Notes under the pieces: model-generated
Databases searched by the model: none
What the model was told of the DNA's origin: nothing
What the model saw: the letters and a program-made list of their open reading frames with translations, nothing else
Shown: positions 1-10,509 of the stretch, one piece after another
Layout of the letters: each line of letters starts with the position of its first letter
How positions within the stretch are numbered: position 1 is the first letter of the stretch
From: Vicugna pacos
Taxonomy: Eukaryota > Chordata > Mammalia > Artiodactyla > Camelidae
NCBI RefSeq assembly: GCF_048564905.1
Contig: NC_132996.1
Coordinates: forward strand, 40,224,001-40,288,000
Direction of reading: 5' to 3'
Length of the DNA: 64,000 bases
Made by a program: the position numbers and the translations under genes

Positions 1-54
1 CCAGGGCTAAAGACTCACTGTCGGCTTAAAAAAAAAAATCTGAGCCCCTGCTTT

Positions 55-240
55 GGATTCATTCAATGGCTTCCTCTTGTTTTTAGGATAAAGATAAAAA
101 TCCTTGCCATGGCCATCAATAAGGGCCCAGCACGCTCTGGCCCCTGCATAGCTCCCCAGCCTCCACCCACACCATTTCCTCCTGGCTCTCTGTGCTCCAG
201 CTTCTCCCAGATTCGCTGTTGGAACCAGTCTGGCAAGTAG
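55..240 (+). repeat. L2 LINE fragment
   Basis: The stretch reading 'ataaaaatccttgccatgg', then 'ggcccagcacgctctggcccctgc', then 'ctccagctt' follows the order of the L2 3' region in sense orientation. It is diverged and has no coding capacity. Confidence 0.7.
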
Positions 241-249
241 AAAAGTCTG

Positions 250-785
250 GAAATGACTGATTCTGCTCAAAGAAATTCTCACATAGTCCTAGGAAGCATG
301 TAAGCCCAAATTTCCTCCAGTGTTGTCTGTGGTGGAGGTGGGGGGAGCTGGGCACCTGCATACCCATCACCTGGGGGAGTTGGTAGGCCATTTGCAGGAC
401 ACAATGAGGAACACTAGGCAGCCCTTAGGAGCAACGGATCAGAGTACATGTGGTACCATGGAAGGATTTTTAGAAACAGAGCACTGAGTGAAAAGAATGA
501 GATCTAACATAATAGACACACACTTAAAAAATGTATTTGCACATAAAATATTGCCACCTATTCTGTAAGAGCACACAGAAACAAGCAAACAAAATGCACA
601 TGAAACACATTAGAATACATTAACTATGGGGAGAAGGGACATGGCAGTGGGAGGCAAAAGAGGAGAATAAGTAAATGAATGAAACTAGAGAGGGACTTTG
701 TGGGGACCCCTGAAGATAACGGGGCCATGCACAGAGCATGACTGACAACACTTTAAAACCTACAATCATTTTCCCCTCCTCCTCC
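250..785. other. Non-coding interval, no assigned feature
   Basis: I see no exon-like segment here. Both overlapping minus-strand frames near the start cross the L2 copy and are chance openings. The rest is A-rich unique-looking or heavily decayed sequence. Confidence 0.5.
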
Positions 786-801
786 AAATAAAAACAAAAT
801 C

Positions 802-908
802 GGGGGAGGGAAATAGCTCAGTGGTAGAGTGCATGCTTAGCCTTCACGAGGTCCTGGGTTCAATCCCCAATACCTCCATTAAAAAATTAAAAAAAAATGA
901 AAATAAAG
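802..908 (+). repeat. Camelid tRNA-derived SINE, copy 1
   Basis: The body begins with a G-run and has a box-A-like 'tagctcagtggtagagtgc' and a box-B-like 'gggttcaatcccc', followed by 'acctccatt' and an A-rich tail. A 14-bp direct repeat (aaataaaaacaaaa) at 786-799 and 909-922 fits a target-site duplication, although its low complexity lowers its weight. The family is diagnostic for camelids. Confidence 0.92.
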
Positions 909-924
909 AAATAAAAACAAAACC

Positions 925-1590
925 AAACTGCTGAGTTGGAAGTTGGGCCGAGATCCAAGGGGGAGAGAATAAATGAAAGCAGAGGACCCTTCATTCTGTC
1001 TGCAACCTGGAACAGGACAGTTGTAGAGAGAGGAGTTGCTCCTTGTGCCCTAGGGCAGGCGCTCTGGCTGCTGGAGTCAATACCCCTGCAGGGGGAAAGG
1101 CTCACAGACTTAGCGAGAACAAAGGCCCCTGAGGCTCCCGTTCTCTAAGCCTGTTCACCAACAGCACATGACATGAGTCATTTCATTGGCTTTCTATGGG
1201 GGAGGGGGATTCCATGCCTTGGTGATTGTCTTCACAGATGCCCCTGCAGGATCAACCAGCCCCCACGAAGATCCCTGGGGCCGGGTCAGCTCCAGGTTCT
1301 GGGCCTGCCAGACTGAGCAGCCCAACTTGGAGGGAGGTGACTCACCCCGGAGGGCCCCCAATCCTCCCAGCTACCACTCTTGCCTGGCAAGGATGAATGA
1401 ATATTTCAGGGTGGCCAATCTTATAAAAATGATTTTGGAAAATATGAGTGGAAAAAAACCTGTCAAAGCCCAAAGGAGACCCAAGATATCCATAATCCTA
1501 CCACACTGAGAAAGGCACTGGTTTCCTCTAGATATATTTTCTGGTATTTTTTCTCTCCTTGTATGTGGATTCTTTTCCCCCATAGACCAT
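925..1590. other. Non-coding interval
   Basis: Open frames occur on both strands at about 936-1148 and 1186-1509. They lack recognisable protein similarity or splice context, so I treat them as chance. No repeat family was assigned. Confidence 0.5.
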
Positions 1591-1591
1591 T

Positions 1592-1753
1592 CTGTATATA
1601 ATGGGCCCTCTCTATCTGAGGGTTCCACATCTGTGCACATGGAAGGCAACTGTGCTATGCCACTTCATATAAGGGACTTGAGCGTCGGTGGATTTTAGTA
1701 TCTGCAGCAGGCCCTGGAACCAACCCCCCGTGAATGCCGAGGAATGACTGTAT
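1592..1753. mobile_element. Tigger-class DNA transposon remnant (MER2-like)
   Basis: One end reads 'gggccctctctatctgaggg' and the other 'gtgaatgccgaggaatgactgtat'. These are diverged forms of the 'cagtcgtccctcggtatccg' terminal inverted repeat of MER2-like Tigger elements. Inside is 'ggacttgagcgtcggtggatttt', also typical. The middle is mostly deleted, leaving about 160 bp. Confidence 0.62.
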
Positions 1754-1807
1754 AGGAATATCCTGAGAATGTGCCTCTTTGGATTTCAAGGATTCAACTC
1801 TTAAGCA

Positions 1808-2075
1808 GTATGGTAGACAGCCTCCAAGGCGTCTGAATGATCCCCGCCTCCTGGTATTCACACCGAGGTGCCAGACATGTAAGAAAAGCTTTCTTGAACC
1901 TTCTATTCTAGCCCAGAACCAGGTAAGTGCAGCTGAGTGAATGACCTCAGCTGATGCCATAGGGAACAGAAGAACCACCCAGCTAAGCCCTGCACGAGCC
2001 TCTGAATCAGACAAATAAAATGGTTGTTGTTTTAAGTCACTAAGTTTGGAGAGTTAGGCAGCAATAGATAACCAA
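1808..2075 (+). mobile_element. MLT1-type solo LTR (ERVL-MaLR fossil)
   Basis: The opening 'aatgatccccgcctcctggtattcaca', then 'agaaccacccagctaagcc', then the end 'ttgttttaagtcactaagtttgg' followed by 'gcaatagataacc' match the MLT1 LTR order in sense orientation. It is shorter than a full MLT1 LTR and ancient, of placental age. No internal region is attached. Confidence 0.75.
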
Positions 2076-2079
2076 AGCC

Positions 2080-2675
2080 GATGCTGGGACCTGAAAAGAA
2101 GAAATGAACTTAAAAGGAAGGAAGAGGTTTCTTTTGTTTTGTTTTTGTTTTTTAAGGTATAAAGAAGTTCCTGAGAGCTGGGGTGATTAGCCCCCGGGCC
2201 AGGCCAAGGGGGAAGCTGACAGCATCTGTTACTCCTATCTTAGTTATACAAAGCATGTCCATTTATCTGAAAGGGCTTTAGCATCAGCCTGTGTGGAGGC
2301 AGGGGCCTGAACCAGATGGCCTCTTTCTTCCTGTTGCAAAGACTCTCTTTCTAGACTCACCGTACATCCAGGTAACTCCCAAGAGTATCAGAACTGTTTC
2401 TGTGCTGGTGAAGGAAAACGGGTGATTGGCTTCTGCAGCAAGTCTGGTCCCTCTTTCCACCTGACTCAGCAAGTAGACAACACTCCGACATGTGTCTGCT
2501 GGTTCTGTGAGGTCCCAGGCCTGCGGTAGGGAGTCGTGAAAGACTCGCAAAACTGTACTATCCACTCCATTTCTAAAGGACTGGCCTGGGACTTGACGCC
2601 TGGGCCCTGGGAACACGCAAAGGTTTTTTGTTGTTGTTATTGCTCACATCTACATCCTGGAACAACCGTCACCAT
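2080..2675. other. Non-coding interval
   Basis: No feature was assigned. A minus-strand opening of 110 codons at 2284-2616 shows no recognisable domain, and its composition is unremarkable. Confidence 0.45.
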
Positions 2676-2679
2676 CATT

Positions 2680-2900
2680 ATTAGCTATCATTTTTCGAGC
2701 ACTGTGTAATCAACATTTTATATGCATCAGCTCATTTAATTCTCACAAAATCTCTGAGAAGATCTTATCATATTACCACCCTCACTTTAGAGTGAAGAAT
2801 TTGGAGCTCAAAGCACTCAGACTATTTACCTGAGGTCATGCTGCTGGTCAGTGGCAGAGCTGACTGGAACCCAGGTCTGTCTTCCCCTAGAACCCCAAGA
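2680..2900 (-). repeat. MIR SINE, antisense
   Basis: The elements 'cgagcactgtgtaat', 'ctcatttaattctcacaa' and 'gctggtcagtggcagagc' follow the reverse complement of MIR, in order. Confidence 0.75.
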
Positions 2901-3106
2901 CCCAGCTACATGGGCTCCTGCCTCCATATTCGTCCTGGTGTCTGAGAACAGTTAACCTCTACCGTCGCTGACCGGCGAGTACCCAGGTTGGTACTTCTCT
3001 CCTCAATATAATGATATCATTACATACTGCTCTCTAAATTCGAATTCTTAGCACATCCAAATGGTGCTTTGTTTTTCTTTAATTTCTGTTCTGAAAACTC
3101 AAATTA

Positions 3107-3200
3107 GGGGGAAAGGTATAGCTCAGTGGTAGAGTGCATGCTTAGTATGCTTGAGGTCCTGGGTTCAATCCCTGTAACCTCCATTAACAACAAAGAAAAA
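3107..3200 (+). repeat. Camelid tRNA-derived SINE, copy 2
   Basis: It starts with a G-run and 'aaaggtatagctcagtggta', has box-B-like 'gggttcaatccc', then 'acctccatt' and an A-rich tail. It is in the same orientation as the other two copies. No convincing target-site duplication was found. Confidence 0.88.
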
Positions 3201-3559
3201 CATGCTGCTAATTGGAAAAAAAGCGGACTGTGACAACTCAAAGATAATTCATTGTGCCATCAGCCACAATAAACAATAAACATCTAAATGCATTAAAATT
3301 CTTGAATGAAAACAGAGAAGTCAATAGCACCTAAGCTGCTGAGCACTGACGGTACGATACAAGTGCCATCTCAGTAAAAATACTTTATCCAGGTCTGTCT
3401 TCTCTACATTCGTCCATCTGGGCTCCTGCACCTGCTCCCAGGCCTGTCTAAACCAGTACCAGGCACCAGATTAGGGGGCTCTGTGAGAACAACGGTTGTC
3501 AGGTTAGGGGGGCAAGGCCCAATCTGAGGTTAACCTTTTCCTTAAAATGCTTTGATAGC

Positions 3560-3785
3560 CAGTTCCTCAAGACATGAACCAAAACCCCATTCACCCTTCA
3601 GGTTAGAGTTTAAGGGCCATTTCTTCCAGGAATCCTTCCCTGATCCCCCAAGAGAAGGTGACATTATTTTTGCACCCTTCCATGGCACCCTGTGCAGGGA
3701 CAAGGCCTGTCTCACCCTTCACTGTATCACCAGTGCCTGGCCATCACTGGGCACATAGTGGATGCTAAATAAAAGCTTGTCAAAT
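3560..3785 (+). repeat. L2 LINE 3' end
   Basis: The sequence 'ttccctgatcccc', then 'ctgtatcaccagtgcctgg', then 'gcacatagtggatgctaaataaa' is the diagnostic L2 3' terminus in sense orientation. Confidence 0.8.
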
Positions 3786-3789
3786 CGAT

Positions 3790-4885
3790 AACAGGTCAGG
3801 CTGCCTTTTCAGTTGGCTTTGTTGGCTTCTGGACAAGACCCTATCCACGTTGTGATGGGACAGCTGGGAAAGCTATGGCCTGACCTTCCTGATGGCCAGG
3901 GATAGTCACTACATGATGAGGATAATGGAGATTTCCTCAATACGTGCCTCCCCTTTGCTTTATAAAAAGTCACCCAGGATGGGCAGTGGTCTCCTGCTGT
4001 GTCCTCCTCAGAGGAGGGTCCATCTAATACCCTTGATGAAACAGAGCCCAGGGCTGGGCTGGGGGTAGCCTTCAAGGTCCCAAGACTTAAGGTGTGAGGA
4101 AGTCAGCTGTTCCTACCAAATGGGCAATGGCCTACTTAGGCCCTCGGTGTCTACTCACAACCTTGCCCGGGCCCAGCTAATCATGACACACTTAACTCTC
4201 AGGGTGGCGGTGACTGCCATTGCTCCAACCAACTGCTGGCTGTAGGAGGGCTGTGGGGGCACCTTGTTCCCGAGAGCAGTGCTGCCTTTAGACCCGGGCC
4301 CTATGCTCCCTCTCCTCTGGCCATGCCACTCCCCATGGGGTGAGAGGGCCACAGGGCTCAGGCGTTGTGCCCAGGCCCTCCTTTCTAGGCCATGCTCTGG
4401 CTACTGGGACTCCAGAACTCTGCCCAAATGATCTGAAGCCTGCATAAATGCAGGCACCGCCTTCTGAGTGTGGACATAACCTTCCACTTGGGTATCTTTA
4501 GGTCTGAGAGGTGCCCAAGGGTCAGCTATGGGGGTGGCATGTGGACCATGCTTACATGTGCAGATGAACGTGCCCCATGCACGCACACAAGGGCCCTGGA
4601 AGTGCAGGACCGAGCAGGGGGTGGCGCACCACCAGGGGCCCCATTTGCAGTCTGATCTTGGTCCTTATAAATGTTAGGAGCAGGTCTGCCCATGAACCTG
4701 CCTGCTGGAGATGCAGTGAGCAACTCGTGGTGACACTGTGCCATGACCAGCATATACTGTTGCCTTATCCATCTCCTTCCTCTGCTCTGTGCCCCTGAGG
4801 AAGCCACTGGTTCCAGGCTAGGCCTGCATGGTGCTATTCAGGAGGGAGCAGAGGCCCCAGAGTCAGCAAGGGTGCCCTACACAAA
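3790..4885. other. Non-coding interval, GC-moderate
   Basis: Numerous short frames overlap on both strands, as expected for GC-rich non-coding DNA. None has recognisable similarity. No repeat family was assigned. Confidence 0.45.
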
Positions 4886-4889
4886 TGTG

Positions 4890-5500
4890 AACATCTACAC
4901 ACAGAAGGGGGTAGAGTGTGAGTGTGGATGTGTAAGTGTGTTTGGGTGACTGTGAGCAAATATATGAGCAAGGAAGTGAGCAAGCGAGGGGGAGTGCAAG
5001 AGAAGAGGAAGGTGAGCACGTGAAACAGAGCGAGTGTACATGGGAGAGGAAAAACCTGTGTGCACACGTGTGTGGACCTGGGAATTGTGTGCAAGGAGGG
5101 CCAGGAACGGGAGGGAAGGAGTGTGCCTGCTTGTCTGTCTGCGTGAGAAGGGGCATGGTTGCAGGAAGGAATGAGACCTACAGAGGGAACAGAGAACAAA
5201 CAGGTGTGCCTAGCTCTAAGAAGCATATCTCGTGGAAAGGGGTGGGCCATGGGGCCATGGAGCTAAGAGGTGCGGGTGTGCAGGAAGAAGACGGCTCGAA
5301 GGTGCGGGAGCTCGAGGGTGGGTGTGTGCCCGCCCCCCACCCCACCCATAGCTGGGTGAGACATAGACAGGGCATGTGCCTGGGGACTGCATGTGGGTAT
5401 GTGCACGTGCGTACATGAGCAGGAGGCTGTGACAAGTGAGAACAAACACAAGCGTGTGAGCGCCTGCGTGGAATGCCTCTGGGGGTGCACGTGGGCGCGT
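4890..5500. repeat. Degenerate GT-rich / GTG-rich simple-sequence region
   Basis: From 'gtgtgagtgtggatgtgtaagtg' onward the plus strand is rich in GTG, GTGC and GAG words with scattered 'cacgtgcgtac' motifs, resembling a decayed (GT)n/minisatellite tract. Long openings on both strands (for example 5178-5684 minus and 4936-5418 plus) come from this skewed composition. Confidence 0.6.
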
Positions 5501-6040
5501 CTATCTCTGGGACAGCTGTGGGCGATACCTGAGGATGTTTTCGTCCAGGAAATCTCAATCTGGGAGGACTGGATGACCTGCTTGGCGCTGGCTCAGGTCC
5601 GGGTGACCGCGGCCTGGGTGACCACGGCCCAGTGTTGGCCATGTCGCCTCCACCTGGCAGTGCGTGTGGGAATGAGTGAGTCACTCAGGCATGGTTGGCC
5701 CTCGCTCTGCCTCGCCTGTTAGTCTTGCCCAGCGGGGAAGACAGCTGGGAGGGGGAGAGATTACTCGAGGGCTGTATTTTTACACCACCATTATGCAATT
5801 GCTTGCAGTGCCCATGGGCTCATTCTAATAGTCCAGTGCCTCAATTCTGGGGGCCAGGATACCTCCATCTCCTTTTACGTCCAAGCTGCAGCTTAGGTCA
5901 GTGGTTGCACAAACAGGGTGGACGTCTACTCCTTACCAGGCTCCAGGACCACCCTATTTTCAGTGCCAACGGCCCCCAACCCAGCCCCTGCTGTCCTTTC
6001 CCACTCCTCCCTTCTCGGCTTTAATTTTCTTCAAAGCACT
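5500..6040. other. Non-coding interval
   Basis: GC-rich at the left and pyrimidine-rich at the right. No exon or repeat was assigned. Confidence 0.4.
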
Positions 6041-6094
6041 TATCACCATCAGCTGTACTATATATTTCACTTAATTATTGTCTATCTTTGCCTT

Positions 6095-6310
6095 AATAGC
6101 AAACACCTATGTATCACTTGCTGCATTCCAGGCACTGTTCTGAGCTCTGGTCGTTCATTTAATCCCCCAACAACTCTACATGGTACTGAATGTTACACCC
6201 GCCACCTTGTAAATGGAAGGCACAGAGGGGTTACGTAGCTTGCCCACGATCACCCCAATGGTAAACGGTGGAGCCAAGCCTGGGTCCAGAATGCCTGCTC
6301 TTAACTAGTA
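6095..6310 (-). repeat. MIR SINE, antisense
   Basis: The sequence 'ccaggcactgttctgagctc', then 'ttcatttaatcccc', then 'gtagcttgcccacgatcac' and 'gtggagccaagcctgggtcc' is antisense MIR. Confidence 0.8.
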
Positions 6311-6344
6311 CACAATACTGCCTTGTGAGGGTGGGAAATTTTCT

Positions 6345-6445
6345 CAGGTTGGTTCATCGTTGACTCTCCAGTGCTCACAGAGTGCCCAGCACATGGAGGT
6401 GGTCAATGAATAGTCAGTAAATGAATGAAGAAATGAATCAATGAA
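6345..6445 (+). repeat. L2 LINE 3' terminus
   Basis: The words 'gtgcccagcacatggaggtggtcaatgaat' followed by short TGAA/AATGA tandem units fit an L2 tail. Confidence 0.6.
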
Positions 6446-6704
6446 TGTTGGTCACGGAGGATGGAATAAAGACATAGTTGCCTCCCATGGAGGAAACAGA
6501 CAAAAAGTTATTGCAACACCAAGACAGCATCGTGGGAGCCTAGAGGGGCACATAACTTGCCAGACTTCCCAGAGGAAGGACACAGATGGGGACAGGCACA
6601 GCGACATTGCTCGACTCCTCCCTGGGGACAGGACTTAGTTCTTCTTGCCTCCCTCCACAGGGTGCCAGGAGTTGATGATGGCTCCCTGGTGACAAAGAAG
6701 GAGG

Positions 6705-6905
6705 AATGGGGTAGTGGCCAGGAGCATGGGTTCTGGAAAGAAACTCCCTGGAGTGAATCCTCACTCTACTAAACATGAGCTAAGTGACCCTAGATAGACT
6801 CTCTAGCCTCCCTGGACCTTGATCCTTTTTTTCTATAAGATGAAGACAGCAAATAATGCCGACCAGCAGAGAGGGTAGCAGAGAGGACGACGTGAGACAC
6901 ACGTT
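6705..6905 (+). repeat. MIR SINE, sense
   Basis: 'gagcatgggttctgg' followed by a decayed tRNA-like segment, 'ctctagcctccctggacc' and 'ataagatgaagacagcaaataatgcc' follow sense MIR. Confidence 0.65.
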
Positions 6906-7149
6906 GTGATATTGTGACTTATGACTTAAAAGAAATACATACTTGGTCATTCAGATGATTAAAATACATATTTCTTATATATATTTGGTCTTCATCCACA
7001 GTTCCTAACTCACAACTCCCAAAGCATTTGGAATTTCTTGAGCTATAAGAGCAGTGGGATAATATTTGGTCTCTTGTCCTCAGTTCCCGAAAAAATGCCT
7101 CAGGGAAGGTGACTTGTGGGATTGTACAAAGGTGGGGGCTGGTTGCCAG

Positions 7150-7850
7150 GAGAACCAAACATGTGATCAGAACACTGGAACTTTCCAGTCCCAAGCCCGA
7201 CCTCCAGGGAGGGGAGAGAGGCCGGGGGTTGAATCATTCAACAATGACAACAATTTAGTCAATCACACCTCTGTAATGAAGCCTCCAAAAACATCCGAAA
7301 GGACAGGCCCCGGAGAGCTTCCGGGCTGGTGCACATGTGGACAGGTGGGGAGAGAGGTGCTAGCAGACATGTGGATGGGCTGGTGCACACGTGGGCAGGT
7401 GGGGAAAGAGGTGCTGGGAGACGGCATGGCAGCTCTGTGCCTTCTCCCCATGCCTTGCCCTGTGCATCTCCTCCATCTGGATGTTCCTCTGTATCCTTTA
7501 ATATCCTTTCATAATAAATTGGTAATCAGTAAAGTGTTTCTCCAAGTTCTGTGAGTTGTTCTACACTAATTGAATCCAAGGAGGGGGCTGTGGGAACCTC
7601 TGCTAGATAACCAGTTGGTCAGAAGGACAGGTAATTGCATGGACTTGCAACTGGTATCTTGAGTTGAAGGCAATTGTCAGAACCTCAAATTTGTGGCGAG
7701 TCAGAGGTACAAGTCACAACCTGGGCTTGCGACTGGCGTCTGAAGTGGAGGGCGGGCTTGTGGGATTGAGCCCTTTACCTGCGGGATCTGAGGCTATCTC
7801 CTGGTAGGCAGTGTCAGAAATGAGTGGCCCTGCCCTCCTGCGTACCTGTA
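7150..7850 (+). mobile_element. ERVL-class LTR fossil (LTR16/33-like)
   Basis: The run 'aatcacacctctgtaatgaagcctccaaaa', 'gagcttccgggctggtg', 'catctggatgttcctctgtatcc', 'cataataaattggta', 'ggagggggctgtgggaacc' and 'tgggattgagccctttacctg' matches an ancient ERVL-type LTR in sense orientation, including its polyadenylation-like AATAAA. The family name within ERVL is uncertain. It carries an internal 54-bp tandem duplication. Confidence 0.6.
7323..7430. repeat. 54-bp tandem duplication within the LTR
   Basis: Two adjacent copies start at 7323 and 7377. Each begins gggctggtgcaca, followed by 'gtgg.caggtgggga', and continues 'agaggtgct'. The copies differ at a handful of bases. Confidence 0.8.
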
Positions 7851-8029
7851 AAAGCACATAGTACAGTGCCTGCCCCACAAGGAAGACAACGTGCGCGGTC
7901 CAGTGGAGGTGACCAATACTCTTCTCCCATTCTATGTTGGTTGTTGGCTTTCGGGCAGAATGGGAGAGCGGGTTGGAATTAAACATATCATATGTATTAC
8001 TGTGGCTTCTCTGCGGTGGCTTCACCCTG

Positions 8030-8150
8030 TTTTCCAGAAACAGTCCAAAGCAGGGCAGGGACTATGTTTCATTCACCACTATATCCCAAGCACTCAGGAT
8101 AGTACCTGACACATAGCAGGTGCTCTGTAAGTATCTGCTGAATAAATGCT
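8030..8150 (+). repeat. L2 LINE 3' terminus
   Basis: 'gggactatgtttcattcacc', then 'tatcccaagcactcaggatagtacctgac', then 'catagcaggtgctctgtaagta' is a canonical L2 3' end. Confidence 0.8.
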
Positions 8151-8164
8151 TGTGTGATTACGTT

Positions 8165-8335
8165 GATTTAATCCTTATGAGGGTAAATGTTCATATTGTT
8201 GTTGTTTCCATTTGCATATAAAGGACTAGCGGACCAGCAAGGCTAAGTGACTTGTCTATAAACCCACAGCCCATATGCAGAACAGCCAGACTCAAAGGCC
8301 AGACCCCATGCTCTCTCCGCACCAGGTTACTCTCT
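8165..8335 (-). repeat. MIR SINE, antisense, diverged
   Basis: The order 'aggctaagtgacttgtc', 'ccacagcccatatgcagaac' and 'ccatgctctctccgcacc' fits antisense MIR, with a decayed left part. Confidence 0.55.
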
Positions 8336-8394
8336 GAACTCCTATACATCATGTCCTATTTTTCTGTGGAGTTTTTCTAGCCAGTGGGGCCATC

Positions 8395-8900
8395 CCTGGT
8401 TGTAGAATCATCTCTGAATTCTATGACTCATATCTGAATCACAGAGCTGTTTCATAGTTGGAAGGGACTTGTGATGTCATTGCGACCTCCCACCCATTGT
8501 GGAAATTTCCTCTCCAATGTCTATCCAGGCAATACTTGAATGCCTCCAGTGACGGAACACTCATTTTCTTCCCCCCGAGTGATCAAGTTCCATGACTGGA
8601 CTACTTTTAGAGTCAGAAAGTTCTGCATCCCATGGGCCAACAGTCCTCTCTTTAATTTCTATGTATGAAATATATGCCCTCTTCCTAAGACACACACAGA
8701 ATGAACATGCTCTCCTCTTCACAAGACAGCCTTTCAGATGTTTGCAGACAGCTCTCACATCCGTTTGGAGATGTGGAGACTTCTTTTCCTCAAGCCAGCC
8801 GTTTCAGGTCCCGGCAGACTCCTATGTGATGGCATCCAACCTTGACCATCTCAACAGGCCGTCAGAAGTATTTTGGGCACCCCCTACTGGATAAGGTGTG
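8395..8900 (-). repeat. L3/CR1-type LINE fragment, antisense
   Basis: 'cacagagctgtttcatagttggaagggacttgtgatgtcat', 'tgaatgcctccagtgacgg', 'agaaagttctgcat' and 'gacagcctttcagatgtttgcagacagctctcaca' follow the reverse complement of the CR1/L3 3' region in order. This lineage is dead in placental mammals, so the copy is very old. Confidence 0.7.
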
Positions 8901-8904
8901 AATT

Positions 8905-9965
8905 GCATCCAAGGGGTCCCTGCTCACTGGGATGCTTGAGGCACTTCATCAGTAGCTGGGGTGCTGGGGCACTGGCTCACAGGGTGACTAAACCGTTTAT
9001 TTTAGAGTTATCGCCTCAGAGTCACATCTAGGTGTTTCCCACATCTATCTAAAAGAGTGTCACTGAAGACTCGACCCTCAGGTTCTTCGCCAATCATGAG
9101 GTTTCTCACAAGCTACATGTTTGAGACTTCAAAATTAGTATTCAAGAGCTGTTGTTTTTTCCTTAACAAAAAGGTCTGGAAGGAGAGATATGAAAATGTA
9201 TGCAGTGTCATAGGATCATGAGGGTTTTTTCTTTTCTTTTTTTCACTTGTTTCTATTTTCTAACATTTTTACAATGATTATTTGTTATAAGGAGAAAAAA
9301 AATAATACTTTTATAAAAAGAAAAAAACAAAAAATACGTCCCCTGCCCTCCTTCCTCCATTCCTCCCAAGGCTGCTTATCATGAGTTGGGTATTTGGTCT
9401 ACAACTGGGACAAGTTGCCACCCCATGGGCAGTCTGCCTTGGTGTTGTCTCTGCAGTGACTGCAATGGCCTGTGGTCCAGATACCATGCTCCCCACAATA
9501 CAGTCAACCCAGCTCAAGCAGCATGATCTGACATTCACAGATCATGACAGAGGCTTCGCAACTATCAAGAAGTTTCTCCACATCATCCATTCCACTTTTG
9601 GTTCATGCCACAGTCAGGTTGTATTTCCTAATCTTACCTTTTGAAGTCTGCCCAACATACCACCGGTCAGTGGTCATGTCCCGATCAGGCCCAGACTCCC
9701 CATCCCTTCACCCCTTTCTCCACCCTCCTGCACACCCTCAGCAGCCTGCTCTCCCCTCCAGCTGAGCCTAGAGTAGCTACAAATGATAATAGGTCTGAAA
9801 GACAACAGGGATTAGAAAAATAAATCCCCATTTAAACAAAGACCCACGGACGAGCTGAGTCACTCCTCTCAAATGCACAGATTCCCCAGGCTCTCCTCCA
9901 GCCCCAGTGCCAACAGGGGCTCTCCCTCCATTCGGAGGTTGGGAGGCACCTGGGTGCTCGGAAGA
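8905..9965. other. Intronic interval next to the PTPN5 exon
   Basis: No repeat was confidently assigned. A pyrimidine-rich stretch lies at about 9680-9760. The 75- and 87-codon openings around 9311-9644 have no recognisable similarity. Confidence 0.4.
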
Positions 9966-9970
9966 CTCAC

Positions 9971-10047
9971 CTGGCAGCCTCTCGCTGCAGCACATGTCCA
10001 GGGCCCCTCCCTCGGAGTCATCAGCAGTGTGGTTCTCTCTCTCACTC
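9971..10047 (-). CDS. PTPN5: PTPN5 (STEP) N-terminal coding exon
   Basis: This 77-bp exon is bounded on the minus strand by an acceptor (polypyrimidine-poor but proper 'catcctgctgcag', just above 10047) and a consensus donor 'CCAG|gtgagt' just below 9971. In phase it reads SERENHTADDSEGGALD, then MCCSERLPG. From memory, human PTPN5 contains SERENHAADDSEGGALDMCC at residues of about 8 onward, and the mouse 541-residue form starts MCCSERL. STEP is a brain-enriched tyrosine phosphatase that dephosphorylates ERK, p38, Fyn, Pyk2 and glutamate-receptor subunits; STEP61 is membrane-anchored. This exon encodes only the N-terminal tail, not the catalytic domain. The first in-frame ATG is at 9995 (G at -3), the mouse-type start. 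The human-type MNYEGA exon was not found between here and 31610, so the start could differ. Confidence 0.88.
9993..9995 (-). other. PTPN5: Candidate PTPN5 start codon
   Basis: Minus-strand ATG in the context GGACATGT, opening the frame MCCSERLPG. It matches the initiator of the mouse STEP61 isoform as I remember it. The preceding 17 codons of the exon are also open and human-like, so an upstream start in another exon is possible. Confidence 0.6.
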
Positions 10048-10269
10048 CTGCAGCAGGATGAAAAATGTGAGATGAGGCTGTTGAGCTGGGATCCAGACAA
10101 AACCCTAAGCAAGGAGAAAAAAAAGCCTTCCTTTCTTGCTCTGTGTTCCTTGAAGTAACTCCATCCCATTAAGGGGACTGAGGCAAAGACCGACCTATGG
10201 AGGAGTCAAGCCACACAGGCAAGAGCAGAATTCTACAGATGTCTTCCAGGTGGAATAATCAGCAGCAGC

Positions 10270-10505
10270 ATCACCACCATTATCATCACCATCTTCTCTA
10301 CCATGGAAGGAGGGCTTACTATGTACAAAGCACTTTACAAACTATCACACTGAGTCTTCATCAAAACTCCATGAATTAGGGATCATTCCAGCAGCTCAGA
10401 GAAGTTCAGTAACCTGCCTAAGGTCACACAGCTCATTAGGCTGGAGCTGGGCATGAAATTACAGTTTAGGACTCCAGGCTCCCTATCACTGCTGTGCCGT
10501 TCTGC
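10270..10505 (-). repeat. MIR SINE, antisense
   Basis: 'gggcttactatgtacaaagcacttta', 'cagagaagttcagtaacctgcc', 'aggtcacacagctcattagg' and 'ctatcactgctgtgcc' form a nearly complete antisense MIR. Confidence 0.85.
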
Positions 10506-10509
10506 CTCC

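Larger units (their letters stand above)
1..9970 (-). other. PTPN5: PTPN5 intron (part), downstream of the N-terminal exon
   Basis: This stretch lies 3' of the recognised PTPN5 exon on the minus strand and runs off the left edge of the window. I looked for the next expected coding segment, which in human begins LPQPIVMEALDEAEG, and did not find it, so the intron probably continues beyond the window. The interval is filled mostly with interspersed repeats, listed separately. That it belongs to PTPN5 is inferred from the single exon at 9971-10047. Confidence 0.65.

Noticed and set aside
4834-5684. Several long openings on both strands
   Set aside because: They arise from the GT-rich degenerate simple-sequence tract, and the predicted proteins are His/Cys/Val- or Pro/Ser-rich without domains.
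8873-8892. Third CTCF-like motif (minus strand CCAGTAGGGGGTGCC)
   Set aside because: One core mismatch (T for C) and location at the edge of an L3/CR1 copy make it weaker than the two sites reported.
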